Assembly (NCBI GenBank): GCA_018457305.1
Contig: JAGYHM010000021.1
Coordinates: 1 to 14,065, forward strand
Source of the DNA: Fusobacterium sp.
GTDB taxonomy: Bacteria; Fusobacteriota; Fusobacteriia; Fusobacteriales; Fusobacteriaceae
Reading direction: 5' to 3'
DNA length: 14,065 bases
Shown: positions 1 to 7,510 of the stretch, in pieces
Layout of the letters: every line of letters starts with the position of its first letter
How positions within the stretch are numbered: position 1 is the first letter of the stretch
The notes under the pieces: generated by a model
What the model was told of the DNA's origin: nothing
What the model saw: only the letters and a program-made list of their open reading frames with translations
The model's database searches: none
Position numbers and translations under genes: made by a program

Positions 1-847
1 CTAGTTTAACAAAAGTTTTATTTTTTTCAATAATAAAGGGGTGGTCAATTCCATTTCCAACTAATTTTTTTTGTTCATTATTTTTTTCTTTTTCAAAAAA
101 TTCTTTTAATTTTTTATTATTTTGGTTGTACTCAACTTTTAAAAGAACTTCTTTTTTTGGGGGGGATTGGGGGCTTCGCCCCCACGAAAGAGGCGAGCAG
201 TCCGAAGGACGCAGCTCGCCCTTATTTTTAAAATTAAAAATAGAATTTTCTAAAGATTTTATTTTTTTAGGAATAAATTCTGAATTTAATTCTAGCATAT
301 AGTCAGAATTCAAATTTAAGCTATGCTCATATATAGTTTTTGAATTTCCTAAATTAAAATAAGAATGATTAGTTAAATTTATATAAGTTTTTCTATCAGC
401 ACTAGCAAAATATTTTATAAGTAATTCGTTATCTTTTAAGGTATATTGAACTCTTATGTTTACATTGGCAGGAAAAGAGTTTTCTAAATGTTCAGAAAAA
501 ATCTCAAAGCAAATAGATGAATCCGTAATATTTTTTACTTCCCAAATTTTATGGCTTATAGAATTTGTTCCACCGTGAAGATTATTATTACCATTATTTT
601 TTTCTAACTGATAGCTATTTTCTTCTATTTCTAAAAGTCCATTTTCAATTCTTCCAGCAGTTCTTCCAACAATTGCTCCTAAATAAGCAGGATTTTTTTT
701 ATAATCTTCAATATTTTCATAAGAGAGAACAAGATTTCTTAAAATTCCATTTTTATCTTTTATTTCAATTTTTTTTATACAAGCACCTAAATTTAATAGT
801 TTAACTTCTAAAAAATTATTTTTTAAAATATACGATTTTATTTCCAT
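1..847 (-). CDS. galM: Aldose 1-epimerase (galactose mutarotase), 3' end beyond window, with in-frame GC-rich repeat
   Basis: Interconverts the alpha and beta anomers of aldoses such as galactose in the cytoplasm, feeding the Leloir pathway. The minus-strand frame is open for 282 codons from ATG at 845-847 to the window edge, so the C-terminus is missing, including the expected catalytic Glu. Family motifs are in order: GRTAGRI (61-67), NNLHGG (88-93, His91), NLTNHSYFNLG (157-167, His161) and GNGIDHPF (264-271, Asp268). AGGAG at 859-863 precedes the ATG by 11 nt. The oddity is residues about 210-230, encoded by GC-rich repeat A: they read GELRPSDCSPL then SWGRSPQSPP, unlike the Lys/Asn/Ile-rich remainder, yet the same frame carries conserved motifs on both sides. 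The gene lies 153 bp downstream of the permease gene on the same strand, with repeat B between. Identity is firm. Whether the inserted protein is active cannot be read from sequence. Confidence 0.9.
   Translation of the reverse strand, partial: MEIKSYILKNNFLEVKLLNLGACIKKIEIKDKNGILRNLVLSYENIEDYKKNPAYLGAIVGRTAGRIENGLLEIEENSYQLEKNNGNNNLHGGTNSISHKIWEVKNITDSSICFEIFSEHLENSFPANVNIRVQYTLKDNELLIKYFASADRKTYINLTNHSYFNLGNSKTIYEHSLNLNSDYMLELNSEFIPKKIKSLENSIFNFKNKGELRPSDCSPLSWGRSPQSPPKKEVLLKVEYNQNNKKLKEFFEKEKNNEQKKLVGNGIDHPFIIEKNKTFVKL
159..221 (-). repeat. GC-rich palindromic repeat, copy A, inside galM
   Basis: This is a 63 bp segment with 45 G or C bases inside a strongly AT-rich gene. On the plus strand it holds a perfect 6 bp stem GGGGGC-TTC-GCCCCC at 169-183, then a second foldback: outer arms GGCGAGC and GCTCGCC (about 192-198 and 213-219) around inner arms GTCC and GGAC. 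The family core GCGAGCAG lies at 193-200. Twenty-one codons pass through it in the galM frame without a stop. On the minus strand it aligns well with copy C, sharing CTGCTCGCC, then a similar spacer, then a GC-rich hairpin. The boundaries are estimated from the change in composition. Confidence 0.8.
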
Positions 848-863
848 AATAAATTTATCTCCT

Positions 864-967
864 TTCGTCTACGCTCGCACTGCTCGCTGGTGGGGTGGGG
901 TTTGGGGCGGAAGCCCCAAGCCTCGCAGAGAGGGGAAACAGGTTTGCAAAGCAAACCGCAGTTTCCC
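864..967 (+). repeat. GC-rich repeat, copy B, with two hairpins, between the permease gene and galM
   Basis: This GC-rich block fills most of the 153 bp gap and ends next to the galM ribosome site. The family core CTGCTCGCTGGTGG is at 880-893 and matches copy D at 13 of 14 bases. A stem TTGGGGC-GGAA-GCCCCAA lies at 902-919, and a longer nested foldback at 933-967. Core and hairpin are in the same relative order as in copies A and C, in the opposite orientation. The outer limits are approximate, and the 933-967 part may be a separate unit joined to the repeat. Confidence 0.7.
933..967. other. Strong nested stem-loop, 14 paired bases
   Basis: Outer arms GGGAAAC (933-939) and GTTTCCC (961-967) enclose inner arms GGTTTGC (941-947) and GCAAACC (951-957) with an AAA loop. 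Read on the plus strand it is followed by six T residues (969-974), which looks like a terminator, but no plus-strand gene lies upstream. On the minus strand, the direction of both flanking genes, there is no T-tract after it. It may stabilise the upstream mRNA or attenuate galM, or it may simply be part of repeat B. Confidence 0.55.
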
Positions 968-1000
968 ATTTTTTCACTAAAAAAAGTAAAGATAAATTAC

Positions 1001-1792
1001 TTATAAAAATATCTCTTTCCCCATTTTCAAAATTAAAACCACAGTCACAGTTAAAAATACTGGTTTAATAAAAGAATTTCCTTTTAAAATAGCAAGTTTA
1101 GAGCCGACAGTTGCTCCGCAAATCATTACAAGTGCAACTGGAAGACCGTAGGCAAAATTTATTTTTCCTAAAATTAAATAACTTATTAAAGTTGTAACAT
1201 TACTTGAAAAATTTAAAAATTTTGTATTTCCACTTGCAAAAGTAAAATCTAATTTAAAGATTTTTATTAGAGCAAAAATTAAAAATGAGCCAGTTCCAGG
1301 TCCTAAAAAACCATCATAAAAGCCAATAAATAAGGCCATAATTCTACCTTGCATTAAATTTTTTGAATTTAATCCTTCATAAGAATTTTCTTGTCCAATT
1401 TTTTTATTTTTTAAAGTGTATAAAAAAACTAAAATTAACATAAAAAATGAAATCATTTTAAAATAAGCAGAGCCTATATAAATTGCAGTTCTTACTCCCA
1501 TTAAAGCTCCGACAAAAGAAAATAAACATAAATTTTTAATTATTTCCATATTTACTTTACCAGATTTCCAAAATCTAAAAACACTTGCAATAGTAGAAAT
1601 AGATGAAGATAATTTATTTGTACCAAGTGCAACATAGGGATTAAGTCCAACTGTAAAATAAGCAGGCAGTGAAATAAGTCCACCACCACCTGAAATTGCA
1701 TCAATAACAGAAGCTAAAAAACACATAGCCATTAAAATTAAAAGCTTATTCAAATCAAAGCCTTGTGTGAATTGATTAACAATGAAATTCAT
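1001..1792 (-). CDS. TSUP family (TauE/SafE, YfcA-like) membrane permease
   Basis: A 263-residue polytopic inner-membrane protein of the sulfite exporter TauE/SafE superfamily. The two related halves typical of the family are visible: DAISGGGGLISLPA at 31-44 in the first and GFYDGFLGPGTGSFL at 157-171 in the second, each followed by further hydrophobic helices. A short charged loop near 128-148 separates the halves. Members export or import small anions such as sulfite, sulfonates or sulfoacetate. The substrate here cannot be told from sequence. The start at 1792 is preceded by AGGAGG (1804-1809) at 11 nt. It begins 23 bp after the patatin gene stop on the same strand, so the two are probably co-transcribed, although no functional link is obvious. 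No clear terminator follows; the next element is repeat B. Confidence 0.88.
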   Translation of the reverse strand: MNFIVNQFTQGFDLNKLLILMAMCFLASVIDAISGGGGLISLPAYFTVGLNPYVALGTNKLSSSISTIASVFRFWKSGKVNMEIIKNLCLFSFVGALMGVRTAIYIGSAYFKMISFFMLILVFLYTLKNKKIGQENSYEGLNSKNLMQGRIMALFIGFYDGFLGPGTGSFLIFALIKIFKLDFTFASGNTKFLNFSSNVTTLISYLILGKINFAYGLPVALVMICGATVGSKLAILKGNSFIKPVFLTVTVVLILKMGKEIFL

Positions 1793-1815
1793 ATAAAAAT
1801 TTTCCTCCTAATTAT

Positions 1816-4161
1816 TTAATCTAGTGTATATCCAATAGAAATTGAGGCGATAGGACTTCTCTCTTTTAAATCGGTTGAAACAGAAAATTCAACTGGTCCT
1901 ATTGGAGAGTCGTAGCCTGCCGAAATAGAAAGACCTTTTGAAAAATCTTTCCACATTCTATTTTTACTTTCTCTATTGTATCTACTGTCACTAAAAGTTA
2001 CAGTATTTAATTTTGTAGATAAGTAAATTGAATAAACTGGTTTATATCTCAAACCTAAACTCATACTTAAAAATTTATCAACAGATTTTTCTTGGAAATT
2101 AAATCCATAAAATTCAAACTCATTATTTTCTATATTGTTTCCAATTCCGCCAAGTTTTATATATTGGTCGACTTTAATATTTTTTCCAGTTAAAAGAGCT
2201 GAATTAAGTCCATATATAAGAGAGACTTTTTTATTTATTGGTTTATAACCCTTAATAGAATAAGATGGACCATAAGAATTTGAACGGGAACCACTGAACG
2301 AAGTGGAAAAATTATAAATAAAATCAGCCTTTATTCCAGACATAGGAAAAGCGAGAGAGTCTAAACTATCATATTTGAATCTAATGTATGTTCTATTTAT
2401 ATTTTTTGCATATTCAAGTTTCTTTTCTTTGGAATCGCCTGTATCTAATTTTAAATTAACAAATTTAGAATTAAGTCCTAAAGCAAAATAAGAATTTTTT
2501 GTTGCTTGAGTGAAGATACCTAAATCTATAAATGGTTGTTTATTTATAAATTTTGCAATTTTTCTATTTTTTTTATAGAAATAATAAGGTAGTTGGTCAT
2601 AACCTAAACTAGCAAAGGCTCCAATTTTATTTTTTGAGCCATAGTAAGAGTTTGCAAAAATTTTAAATCCGTAGTAATCTCCAATTTTTATGTTAGCGTG
2701 GATATTATTTTTAAGTAAGCCTTTTAAATAAACATCTGTACCCAAACTTAAAGTAGCCTCATAATCGGACTTATATTTAAAGTTTAAACCTAATTTGTTT
2801 TGATAATCATCTTTTCCGTTTATGTAAAGAGTATTATCAGAAACTGAATAATAAATACTTTCTAAAAAATTAAGATTTTGAATTTTATTTATTTTTTTCT
2901 CAATTTCATTTTCTTTAACCTGTTTGTTAATAAGAGGAGCAAAAGTATCTTCTAAAACTTCAATAGTTTTACTTCTAAAATTATCAGAGTAAATTATATT
3001 TTTTATAAAAAATTCTCTATTTTTATATTTTAAATCAGCAAATTTGTCGTTAATATTGTTTTTCTTTTTTTTAGGAAGTTTATTTAATAAATTTAATTTA
3101 GAAAGTGCAGCTTCTTCTCCTAATTTTTCTAATTTTTTCTTTTTAGTAGTATCTAAGGCAGATATATCTTGAATATCTGGATGGATTAAAATAGTAGCTT
3201 TTTCTCTTTCTTTTTCTGTGGAATTAAAAGATTGTATTTCAACTATTTGATTTATAACAGAAAAAATATTATATTGTTCTTTCTTCTCAATTTCTTTTCC
3301 AATATCACAAGCAACTACAATATCAGCTCCCATATCGTAGCAATCTTGAACTGGTAAATTTCTACTAACTAGACCATCAACATAAGGTTCATTATTTATT
3401 TTTACTGGTTCTATTATAGCCGGAAGAGCCATGCTAGCAGTTAAAATTTGAGCTAAATCTCCTTTAGAAAATGCTTTTGTTTTACCGCTGTTTAAATTAG
3501 TTGCAATTATTCTAATGGGTATAGGAAGTTCATCAAAATTTTTAATATCTACAAAATTTTTTAAAATTTTTCTAAGTTTCAAATACATATATTTATTATT
3601 TCTTATTCCTTTTGGCAAAGAAAATTTTAAATTATTATCATAGCCTATATAGAAGCTGTAATTCCTAAGACTTTCTTTTTCTTCAATAGAAAAATTACTT
3701 AAATTAGTACCTGATTCCAAAAAACTTTCTATATTGATTTCATCTAAAATATTTTTAATTTCATCTATGGAATATCCTATTGAATAAAGTGTTCCGATTA
3801 AAGCTCCTATACTTGTTCCTGTTATATAATCAATTTTAATATTTTCTTTTTCTAAAATTTTTAAAGCTCCTAAATGAGCATAACCTTTTGCACCTCCACC
3901 ACTTAGAGCAAGTCCAACTTTTAAATTTTGATTAGATAAATTATTGTTTTTTAATTCTTTCATTTTTTCTAATTTTTTTATTTTTTCTTTTAATGAATTT
4001 ATCTCTATTTCTATATTTTCAATCTCAACATCTTCTCTTATTTTTAAATTTATATTTGTATCGTTAGTTAAATTATCTTTTGGAAACAAAAGAGTAAAAT
4101 TTATAAAAAATAAAAAGAGAAGAAGCATTTTATTTTTTAAGTTTTTAAGTTTAAATTTCAT
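1816..4161 (-). CDS. fplA: Patatin-like phospholipase autotransporter (type Vd, FplA-like)
   Basis: A 781-residue secreted or surface lipase. Residues 1 to about 27 form a signal peptide (basic start, then LLLFLFFINFTLLF). A charged, probably helical stretch (about 40-75) precedes the patatin domain: oxyanion loop GGGAKG (88-93), nucleophile elbow GTSIG (115-119, Ser117) and catalytic Asp262 in VDGLVSRNLP. A POTRA-like segment (about 383-450) leads into an Omp85/BamA-like beta barrel (about 455-781) with alternating strands and GY or GL turns. In F. nucleatum the same layout is FplA, a phospholipase A1 translocated by its own barrel. Here the protein ends in GYTLD, without the usual final aromatic residue. 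The start has AGGAGG (4167-4172) 5 nt upstream. It is divergent from pnp and heads a likely operon with the permease gene. The class is certain; the gene name is by analogy. Confidence 0.9.
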   Translation of the reverse strand: MKFKLKNLKNKMLLLFLFFINFTLLFPKDNLTNDTNINLKIREDVEIENIEIEINSLKEKIKKLEKMKELKNNNLSNQNLKVGLALSGGGAKGYAHLGALKILEKENIKIDYITGTSIGALIGTLYSIGYSIDEIKNILDEINIESFLESGTNLSNFSIEEKESLRNYSFYIGYDNNLKFSLPKGIRNNKYMYLKLRKILKNFVDIKNFDELPIPIRIIATNLNSGKTKAFSKGDLAQILTASMALPAIIEPVKINNEPYVDGLVSRNLPVQDCYDMGADIVVACDIGKEIEKKEQYNIFSVINQIVEIQSFNSTEKEREKATILIHPDIQDISALDTTKKKKLEKLGEEAALSKLNLLNKLPKKKKNNINDKFADLKYKNREFFIKNIIYSDNFRSKTIEVLEDTFAPLINKQVKENEIEKKINKIQNLNFLESIYYSVSDNTLYINGKDDYQNKLGLNFKYKSDYEATLSLGTDVYLKGLLKNNIHANIKIGDYYGFKIFANSYYGSKNKIGAFASLGYDQLPYYFYKKNRKIAKFINKQPFIDLGIFTQATKNSYFALGLNSKFVNLKLDTGDSKEKKLEYAKNINRTYIRFKYDSLDSLAFPMSGIKADFIYNFSTSFSGSRSNSYGPSYSIKGYKPINKKVSLIYGLNSALLTGKNIKVDQYIKLGGIGNNIENNEFEFYGFNFQEKSVDKFLSMSLGLRYKPVYSIYLSTKLNTVTFSDSRYNRESKNRMWKDFSKGLSISAGYDSPIGPVEFSVSTDLKERSPIASISIGYTLD

Positions 4162-4200
4162 TGGAGCCTCCTCTAAAAATTATATATATTTTTCCTTTTT

Positions 4201-4230
4201 ATTTTATCACAAAAAAAATAATTTTAGCAA
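4201..4230 (-). promoter_or_regulatory. Candidate sigma-70 promoter of the patatin gene
   Basis: On the minus strand, TTGCTA (4225-4230) and TAAAAT (4201-4206) are 18 bp apart, with TG one base before the -10 (extended -10). The start codon is about 40 bp downstream. A TATAAT at 4179-4184 was passed over because it would nearly abut the ribosome site. Confidence 0.45.
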
Positions 4231-4250
4231 AAGAAATTTTATTATATAAA

Positions 4251-4280
4251 TTGCTTTTTTATGAGTAAATATGATATAAT
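4251..4280 (+). promoter_or_regulatory. Candidate sigma-70 promoter of pnp
   Basis: TTGCTT (4251-4256) and a perfect TATAAT (4275-4280) are 18 bp apart, with an extended -10 TGA just before it. This predicts a leader of roughly 50 nt before the pnp ATG. No strong hairpin is visible in that leader, so there is no sign of the RNase III-type autoregulatory stem known for E. coli pnp. Confidence 0.65.
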
Positions 4281-4337
4281 TTAAAGGAGTATAAAAAAGG
4301 GAAAAAAATAATTTTAGAGTAAATTTAGGAGGATTTA

Positions 4338-6437
4338 ATGTTTGAAGAAAAAGTAATGGAGTTTGAAATAGCAGGAAGAACTCTAAAAGTTTCAACAGGA
4401 AAAATTGCAAGACAATCTTGTGGAGCTGTTATGTTACAATATGGAGAAACAGTTTTGTTATCTGCTGTTAATCGTAGTAAAGAAGGAAGAAAAGGTTTAG
4501 ACTTTTTTCCGTTGACAGTTGATTATATAGAAAAATTTTATTCGGCTGGAAAATTTCCAGGTGGATTTAATAAAAGAGAATCAAGACCATCAACAGATGC
4601 AACACTTATTGCTCGTTTGATAGATAGACCAATAAGACCAATGTTCCCAGATGGATTTAATTACGATGTGCATATAGTTAATACTATATTGTCTTATGAT
4701 GAAAAAAATACACCAGATTATTTAGGAATAATTGCATCTTCAATGGCACTTATGATTTCAGATATTCCTTTCTTAGGACCAGTAGCTGGAGTTGTAGTTG
4801 GATATAAAAATGGAGAATTTATTTTAAATCCAACACCAGAAGAATTAGAAGAAAGTCAACTTGAATTATCGGTTGCAGGAACAAAAGATGCTGTTAATAT
4901 GGTTGAAGCTGGAGCAAAAGAATTAGATGAAGAAACTATGTTAAAAGCAATTATGTTTGCACATGAAAATATAAAGAAAATTTGTGCTTTCCAAGAAGAG
5001 TTTGCAAAAGCTTTCGGAAAAGAAAAAATAGAATTTGTTAAAGAAGATCCTCTTGCCTTAGTAAAAGATTTTATTGATACTAATGGAACAGAAAGATTAA
5101 AACAGGCAGTTTTAACTTTAGGAAAATTAGCAAGAGAAGAAGCAGTTGATGGTTTAGAAGCAGAACTTATGGAAAAATTTATTTCAGAAAATTATCCTGA
5201 GGTTCCAGAAGAAGAATTACCTCAAGATGTGATAACAGAATTTAAAATTTATTATCACGATTTAATGAAAAAACTTGTAAGAGAAGCAATTCTTTATAAT
5301 AAACATAGAGTTGATGGAAGAAAAACTGATGAGATTAGACCACTTGCAGCTGAAATAAATGTTTTACCTATGCCACATGGTTCAGCTTTATTTACAAGAG
5401 GGGAAACTCAATCACTTGCAATAACAACTTTAGGTACAAAACAAGATGAACAACTTGTAGATAACTTAGATAAAGAATATTATAAAAAATTCTATCTTCA
5501 TTATAATTTCCCTCCGTATTCTGTTGGAGAAGTTGGAAGAATGAAAGCACCTGGAAGAAGAGAATTAGGACATGGTTCACTTGCAGAAAGAGCTTTAAAA
5601 TATGTAATGCCAAGTGAAGAAGAATTTCCATACACTGTAAGAGTTGTATCTGAAATTACTGAATCTAATGGTTCATCTTCACAAGCATCTATTTGTGGAG
5701 GTTCTCTATCTCTAATGGAAGCAGGAGTTCCAATCAAAGAACATGTTGCAGGTATTGCTATGGGGCTTATAAAAGAGGGAGAAGAATTTACAGTTTTAAC
5801 TGATATTATGGGATTTGAAGACCACTTGGGAGATATGGACTTTAAGGTTGCAGGAACTAAATCGGGAATTACTGCTTTACAAATGGATATAAAAATAACT
5901 GGAATTACAGAAGAAATAATGAGAATAGCATTAAGACAAGCACTTGCTGCAAGATTACAAATTTTAGAATTAATGAACTCAACTATTTCTACACCAAATG
6001 AATTAAAAGCTAATGTACCAAGAATAAAGCAACTTACTATACCAAAAGATAAAATAGCAGCTTTAATTGGACCTGGTGGAAAAAATATTAAAGGAATTAT
6101 AGAACAAACTGGTTCAACTGTTGATATTACAGATGATGGAATTGTATCTGTGTTTGCAAAAGATGTTAATGTTTTAGAAGAAACTTTAAAACTTATTGAT
6201 AATTTTGTAAGAGATGTAGAATACGATGAAGTTTATGAAGGTAGAGTTGTATCTGTAATGAAATTTGGAGCATTCATGGAAATTCTTCCAGGAAAAGAAG
6301 GACTTTTACATATTTCTGAAATTTCAAAAGAAAGAGTTGAAAATATAGATGATGCTGTAAGAGTTGGAGATACTTTTAAAGTAAGGGTAATTTCTATGGA
6401 AGGTGGAAAAATCTCACTTTCTAAGAAAAAAGTTTAA
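4338..6437 (+). CDS. pnp: Polyribonucleotide nucleotidyltransferase (PNPase)
   Basis: 3'-to-5' phosphorolytic exoribonuclease (EC 2.7.7.8) that degrades mRNA from the 3' end using phosphate, often in a degradosome-like complex. At 699 residues it is the normal length. Domains in order: first RNase PH core (about 8-140, with [20 protein letters not shown]), all-alpha linker (about 150-230), second RNase PH core (about 325-545) with the phosphate-binding [10 protein letters not shown] (404-413) and acidic active site GDMDFKVAG (498-506), KH domain (about 565-620, [10 protein letters not shown] at 578-587) and S1 domain (about 630-699, [17 protein letters not shown]). All parts are intact. AGGAGG at 4327-4332 lies 5 nt before the ATG. 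It has its own promoter and a terminator at 6497, so it looks monocistronic. Confidence 0.98.
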   Translation: MFEEKVMEFEIAGRTLKVSTGKIARQSCGAVMLQYGETVLLSAVNRSKEGRKGLDFFPLTVDYIEKFYSAGKFPGGFNKRESRPSTDATLIARLIDRPIRPMFPDGFNYDVHIVNTILSYDEKNTPDYLGIIASSMALMISDIPFLGPVAGVVVGYKNGEFILNPTPEELEESQLELSVAGTKDAVNMVEAGAKELDEETMLKAIMFAHENIKKICAFQEEFAKAFGKEKIEFVKEDPLALVKDFIDTNGTERLKQAVLTLGKLAREEAVDGLEAELMEKFISENYPEVPEEELPQDVITEFKIYYHDLMKKLVREAILYNKHRVDGRKTDEIRPLAAEINVLPMPHGSALFTRGETQSLAITTLGTKQDEQLVDNLDKEYYKKFYLHYNFPPYSVGEVGRMKAPGRRELGHGSLAERALKYVMPSEEEFPYTVRVVSEITESNGSSSQASICGGSLSLMEAGVPIKEHVAGIAMGLIKEGEEFTVLTDIMGFEDHLGDMDFKVAGTKSGITALQMDIKITGITEEIMRIALRQALAARLQILELMNSTISTPNELKANVPRIKQLTIPKDKIAALIGPGGKNIKGIIEQTGSTVDITDDGIVSVFAKDVNVLEETLKLIDNFVRDVEYDEVYEGRVVSVMKFGAFMEILPGKEGLLHISEISKERVENIDDAVRVGDTFKVRVISMEGGKISLSKKKV

Positions 6438-6496
6438 TAAAAATTAGGTGATTATGTCTTAATAAACAGCTGACTTTTATAAAGGAGAGTTTAACT

Positions 6497-6526
6497 CTAA
6501 TCTTAAAAATAAAAGATTAGTTTTTT
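6497..6526 (+). terminator. Rho-independent terminator after pnp
   Basis: Perfect 8 bp arms CTAATCTT (6497-6504) and AAGATTAG (6513-6520) with an A-rich loop, followed directly by six T residues. The stem is AT-rich and so modest in strength. An alternative outer pairing, ACTCTAA with TTAGAGT (6494-6500 and 6525-6531), is also possible. Confidence 0.65.
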
Positions 6527-6531
6527 AGAGT

Positions 6532-6584
6532 GGGTGTCGGGGCGAAGCTCCGACCATAAAGGCGAGCAGCGAAGCGGGCGAGCC
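6532..6584 (-). repeat. GC-rich palindromic repeat, copy C, between pnp and pgsA
   Basis: Contains the stem-loop GTCGGGGC-GAA-GCTCCGAC (6536-6554, eight pairs including one G-T), then a short AT spacer, then the core GCGAGCAG (6562-6569) followed by CGAAGCGGGCGAGCC. The order and spacing match copy A in the same orientation. Unlike copy A, the second half is a direct rather than inverted repetition of the GCGAGC word. It begins about five bases after the T-tract of the pnp terminator and ends about 20 bp before the pgsA ribosome site. Confidence 0.75.
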
Positions 6585-6616
6585 AAGAATAGATAAATTT
6601 AATGTGGAGGGAAAGT

Positions 6617-7171
6617 ATGAATTTACCTAACAGACTAACGATGGTAAGATTTATTTTAGCAATTCCTTTTATATATTTTTTACAAGAGTCTGCTACTCAT
6701 GGATATTTTTATAGAATAATTTCTTTAATTATTTTTTCAGTGGCATCACTTACTGATTTCTTTGATGGCTATATTGCAAGAAAATATAATTTGATTACAG
6801 ATTTTGGAAAGATAATGGATCCATTGGCAGATAAAATTTTAGTAATTTCAGCTCTAGTTGTTTTTGTTGAACTGAATTATATTCCTGCTTGGATGTCAAT
6901 TATAGTTTTAGCAAGAGAATTTTTAATTAGTGGAATAAGAATACTTGCAGCAGCAAAAGGTGAAGTTATAGCAGCGGGAAATTTAGGAAAATATAAAACT
7001 ACAAGTCAGATGATAGTAATAATTATAATTTTACTTGTGGGTAATATAGATGTTATTATTTCAGGAATAAATTTTACTATGTCAGAAATTTTAATGTTAG
7101 TTCCTGTTATATTAACAGTTTGGTCTGGCTGGGAATACACTTTCAAAGCTAAACATTATTTTGTGGGCTAG
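6617..7171 (+). CDS. pgsA: CDP-diacylglycerol--glycerol-3-phosphate 3-phosphatidyltransferase
   Basis: Makes phosphatidylglycerophosphate from CDP-diacylglycerol and glycerol-3-phosphate (EC 2.7.8.5), the committed step to phosphatidylglycerol and cardiolipin in the inner membrane. The CDP-alcohol phosphatidyltransferase signature is complete: Asp47, Asp50-Gly51, Ala54-Arg55, Gly64, Asp68 and Asp72 in the run from TDFFDGYIAR to DPLADK. Hydrophobic helices surround it, and MNLPNRLTMVRF is the usual family N-terminus. The frame is open from an ATG at 6602, but GGAGG at 6606-6610 falls inside that extension and sits correctly for the ATG at 6617, giving 184 residues. yggT follows 29 bp later, probably in the same transcript. 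The promoter is not obvious; it must lie in or near repeat C, or transcription must leak through the pnp terminator. Confidence 0.95.
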   Translation: MNLPNRLTMVRFILAIPFIYFLQESATHGYFYRIISLIIFSVASLTDFFDGYIARKYNLITDFGKIMDPLADKILVISALVVFVELNYIPAWMSIIVLAREFLISGIRILAAAKGEVIAAGNLGKYKTTSQMIVIIIILLVGNIDVIISGINFTMSEILMLVPVILTVWSGWEYTFKAKHYFVG

Positions 7172-7200
7172 AGAGAATAAAAAATATAGGGGAGAGATAA

Positions 7201-7464
7201 ATGAGTTTAGTTTTTTTAATATCAAGAGTAGAAACGATTTTGGAAATTATAATAATAATCAGAATGGTATTATCTTGGTTTCCAATGATGAATAATTCTT
7301 TTACTGATATAGTCTATTCAATTACAGAACCTATATTAAGTCCGTTTAGAAAATATTTGACTTTTAGAATTTCAAATATGTATATAGATTTATCACCAAT
7401 AGCAGTGATTTTTATTTTAAGGACTATAAGTTCTCTTTTAATTAGACTTATTTTAGGGTATTAA
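7201..7464 (+). CDS. YggT family integral membrane protein
   Basis: An 87-residue protein with two hydrophobic segments (about 5-27 and 63-84) around the conserved family stretch MVLSWFPMMNN...ITEPILSPFRKYL. YggT proteins are small inner-membrane proteins; their biochemical role is poorly defined, with links reported to ion or osmotic tolerance and to envelope or division genes. A GGGGAGA ribosome site lies just upstream of the ATG. It is the second gene of the pgsA transcript and is followed by a clear terminator. The family call is secure; the function is not. Confidence 0.88.
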   Translation: MSLVFLISRVETILEIIIIIRMVLSWFPMMNNSFTDIVYSITEPILSPFRKYLTFRISNMYIDLSPIAVIFILRTISSLLIRLILGY

Positions 7465-7477
7465 ATTTTAAAATTAC

Positions 7478-7510
7478 AAGAGAAGTCTTTGGCTTCTCTT
7501 TTTATTTTTT
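7478..7510 (+). terminator. Rho-independent terminator after yggT
   Basis: Arms AAGAGAAGTC (7478-7487) and GGCTTCTCTT (7491-7500) form ten pairs (one T-G) around a TTT loop, followed by TTTATTTTTT. It begins 14 bp after the yggT stop codon. Confidence 0.85.

Noticed and set aside
159..221. galM as a frameshifted pseudogene caused by the repeat
   Set aside because: Codon-by-codon reading shows one continuous frame from the start at 847 to the window edge, with the TNHSYFNL motif before and the IDHPF motif after the insert.
565..804. Open frame on the plus strand, 79 codons
   Set aside because: It lies fully antisense to galM, is rich in Phe, Leu and Tyr as expected from reverse-reading AT-rich code, and has no ribosome site.
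933..974. Plus-strand terminator at the strong hairpin plus T-tract
   Set aside because: No plus-strand gene lies upstream and the flanking genes run on the minus strand, where no T-tract follows, so I list it only as a hairpin.
3944..4249. Plus-strand open frame over the patatin gene start, and a minus-strand frame at 4207-4410 over the pnp start
   Set aside because: Both are low-complexity Phe/Leu/Lys-rich shadows of well-supported genes and cover their promoters and ribosome sites.
4211..4317. A 16 bp direct repeat (A-tract then TAATTTTAG) at 4212-4227 and 4302-4317
   Set aside because: It is almost all A and T in AT-rich intergenic DNA, so it carries little information and fits no known site.
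5392..5737. Two minus-strand open frames inside pnp
   Set aside because: Antisense to the most conserved part of pnp; no initiation signals and no recognisable protein.
6438..6616. Riboswitch or small RNA in the pnp-pgsA gap
   Set aside because: The gap is explained by the terminator and repeat C; I see no known riboswitch core or clear promoter for an independent RNA.
6602..6616. Earlier ATG as the start of pgsA
   Set aside because: Using 6602 would place the only good ribosome site (6606-6610) inside the coding region; the family N-terminus begins at the ATG at 6617.
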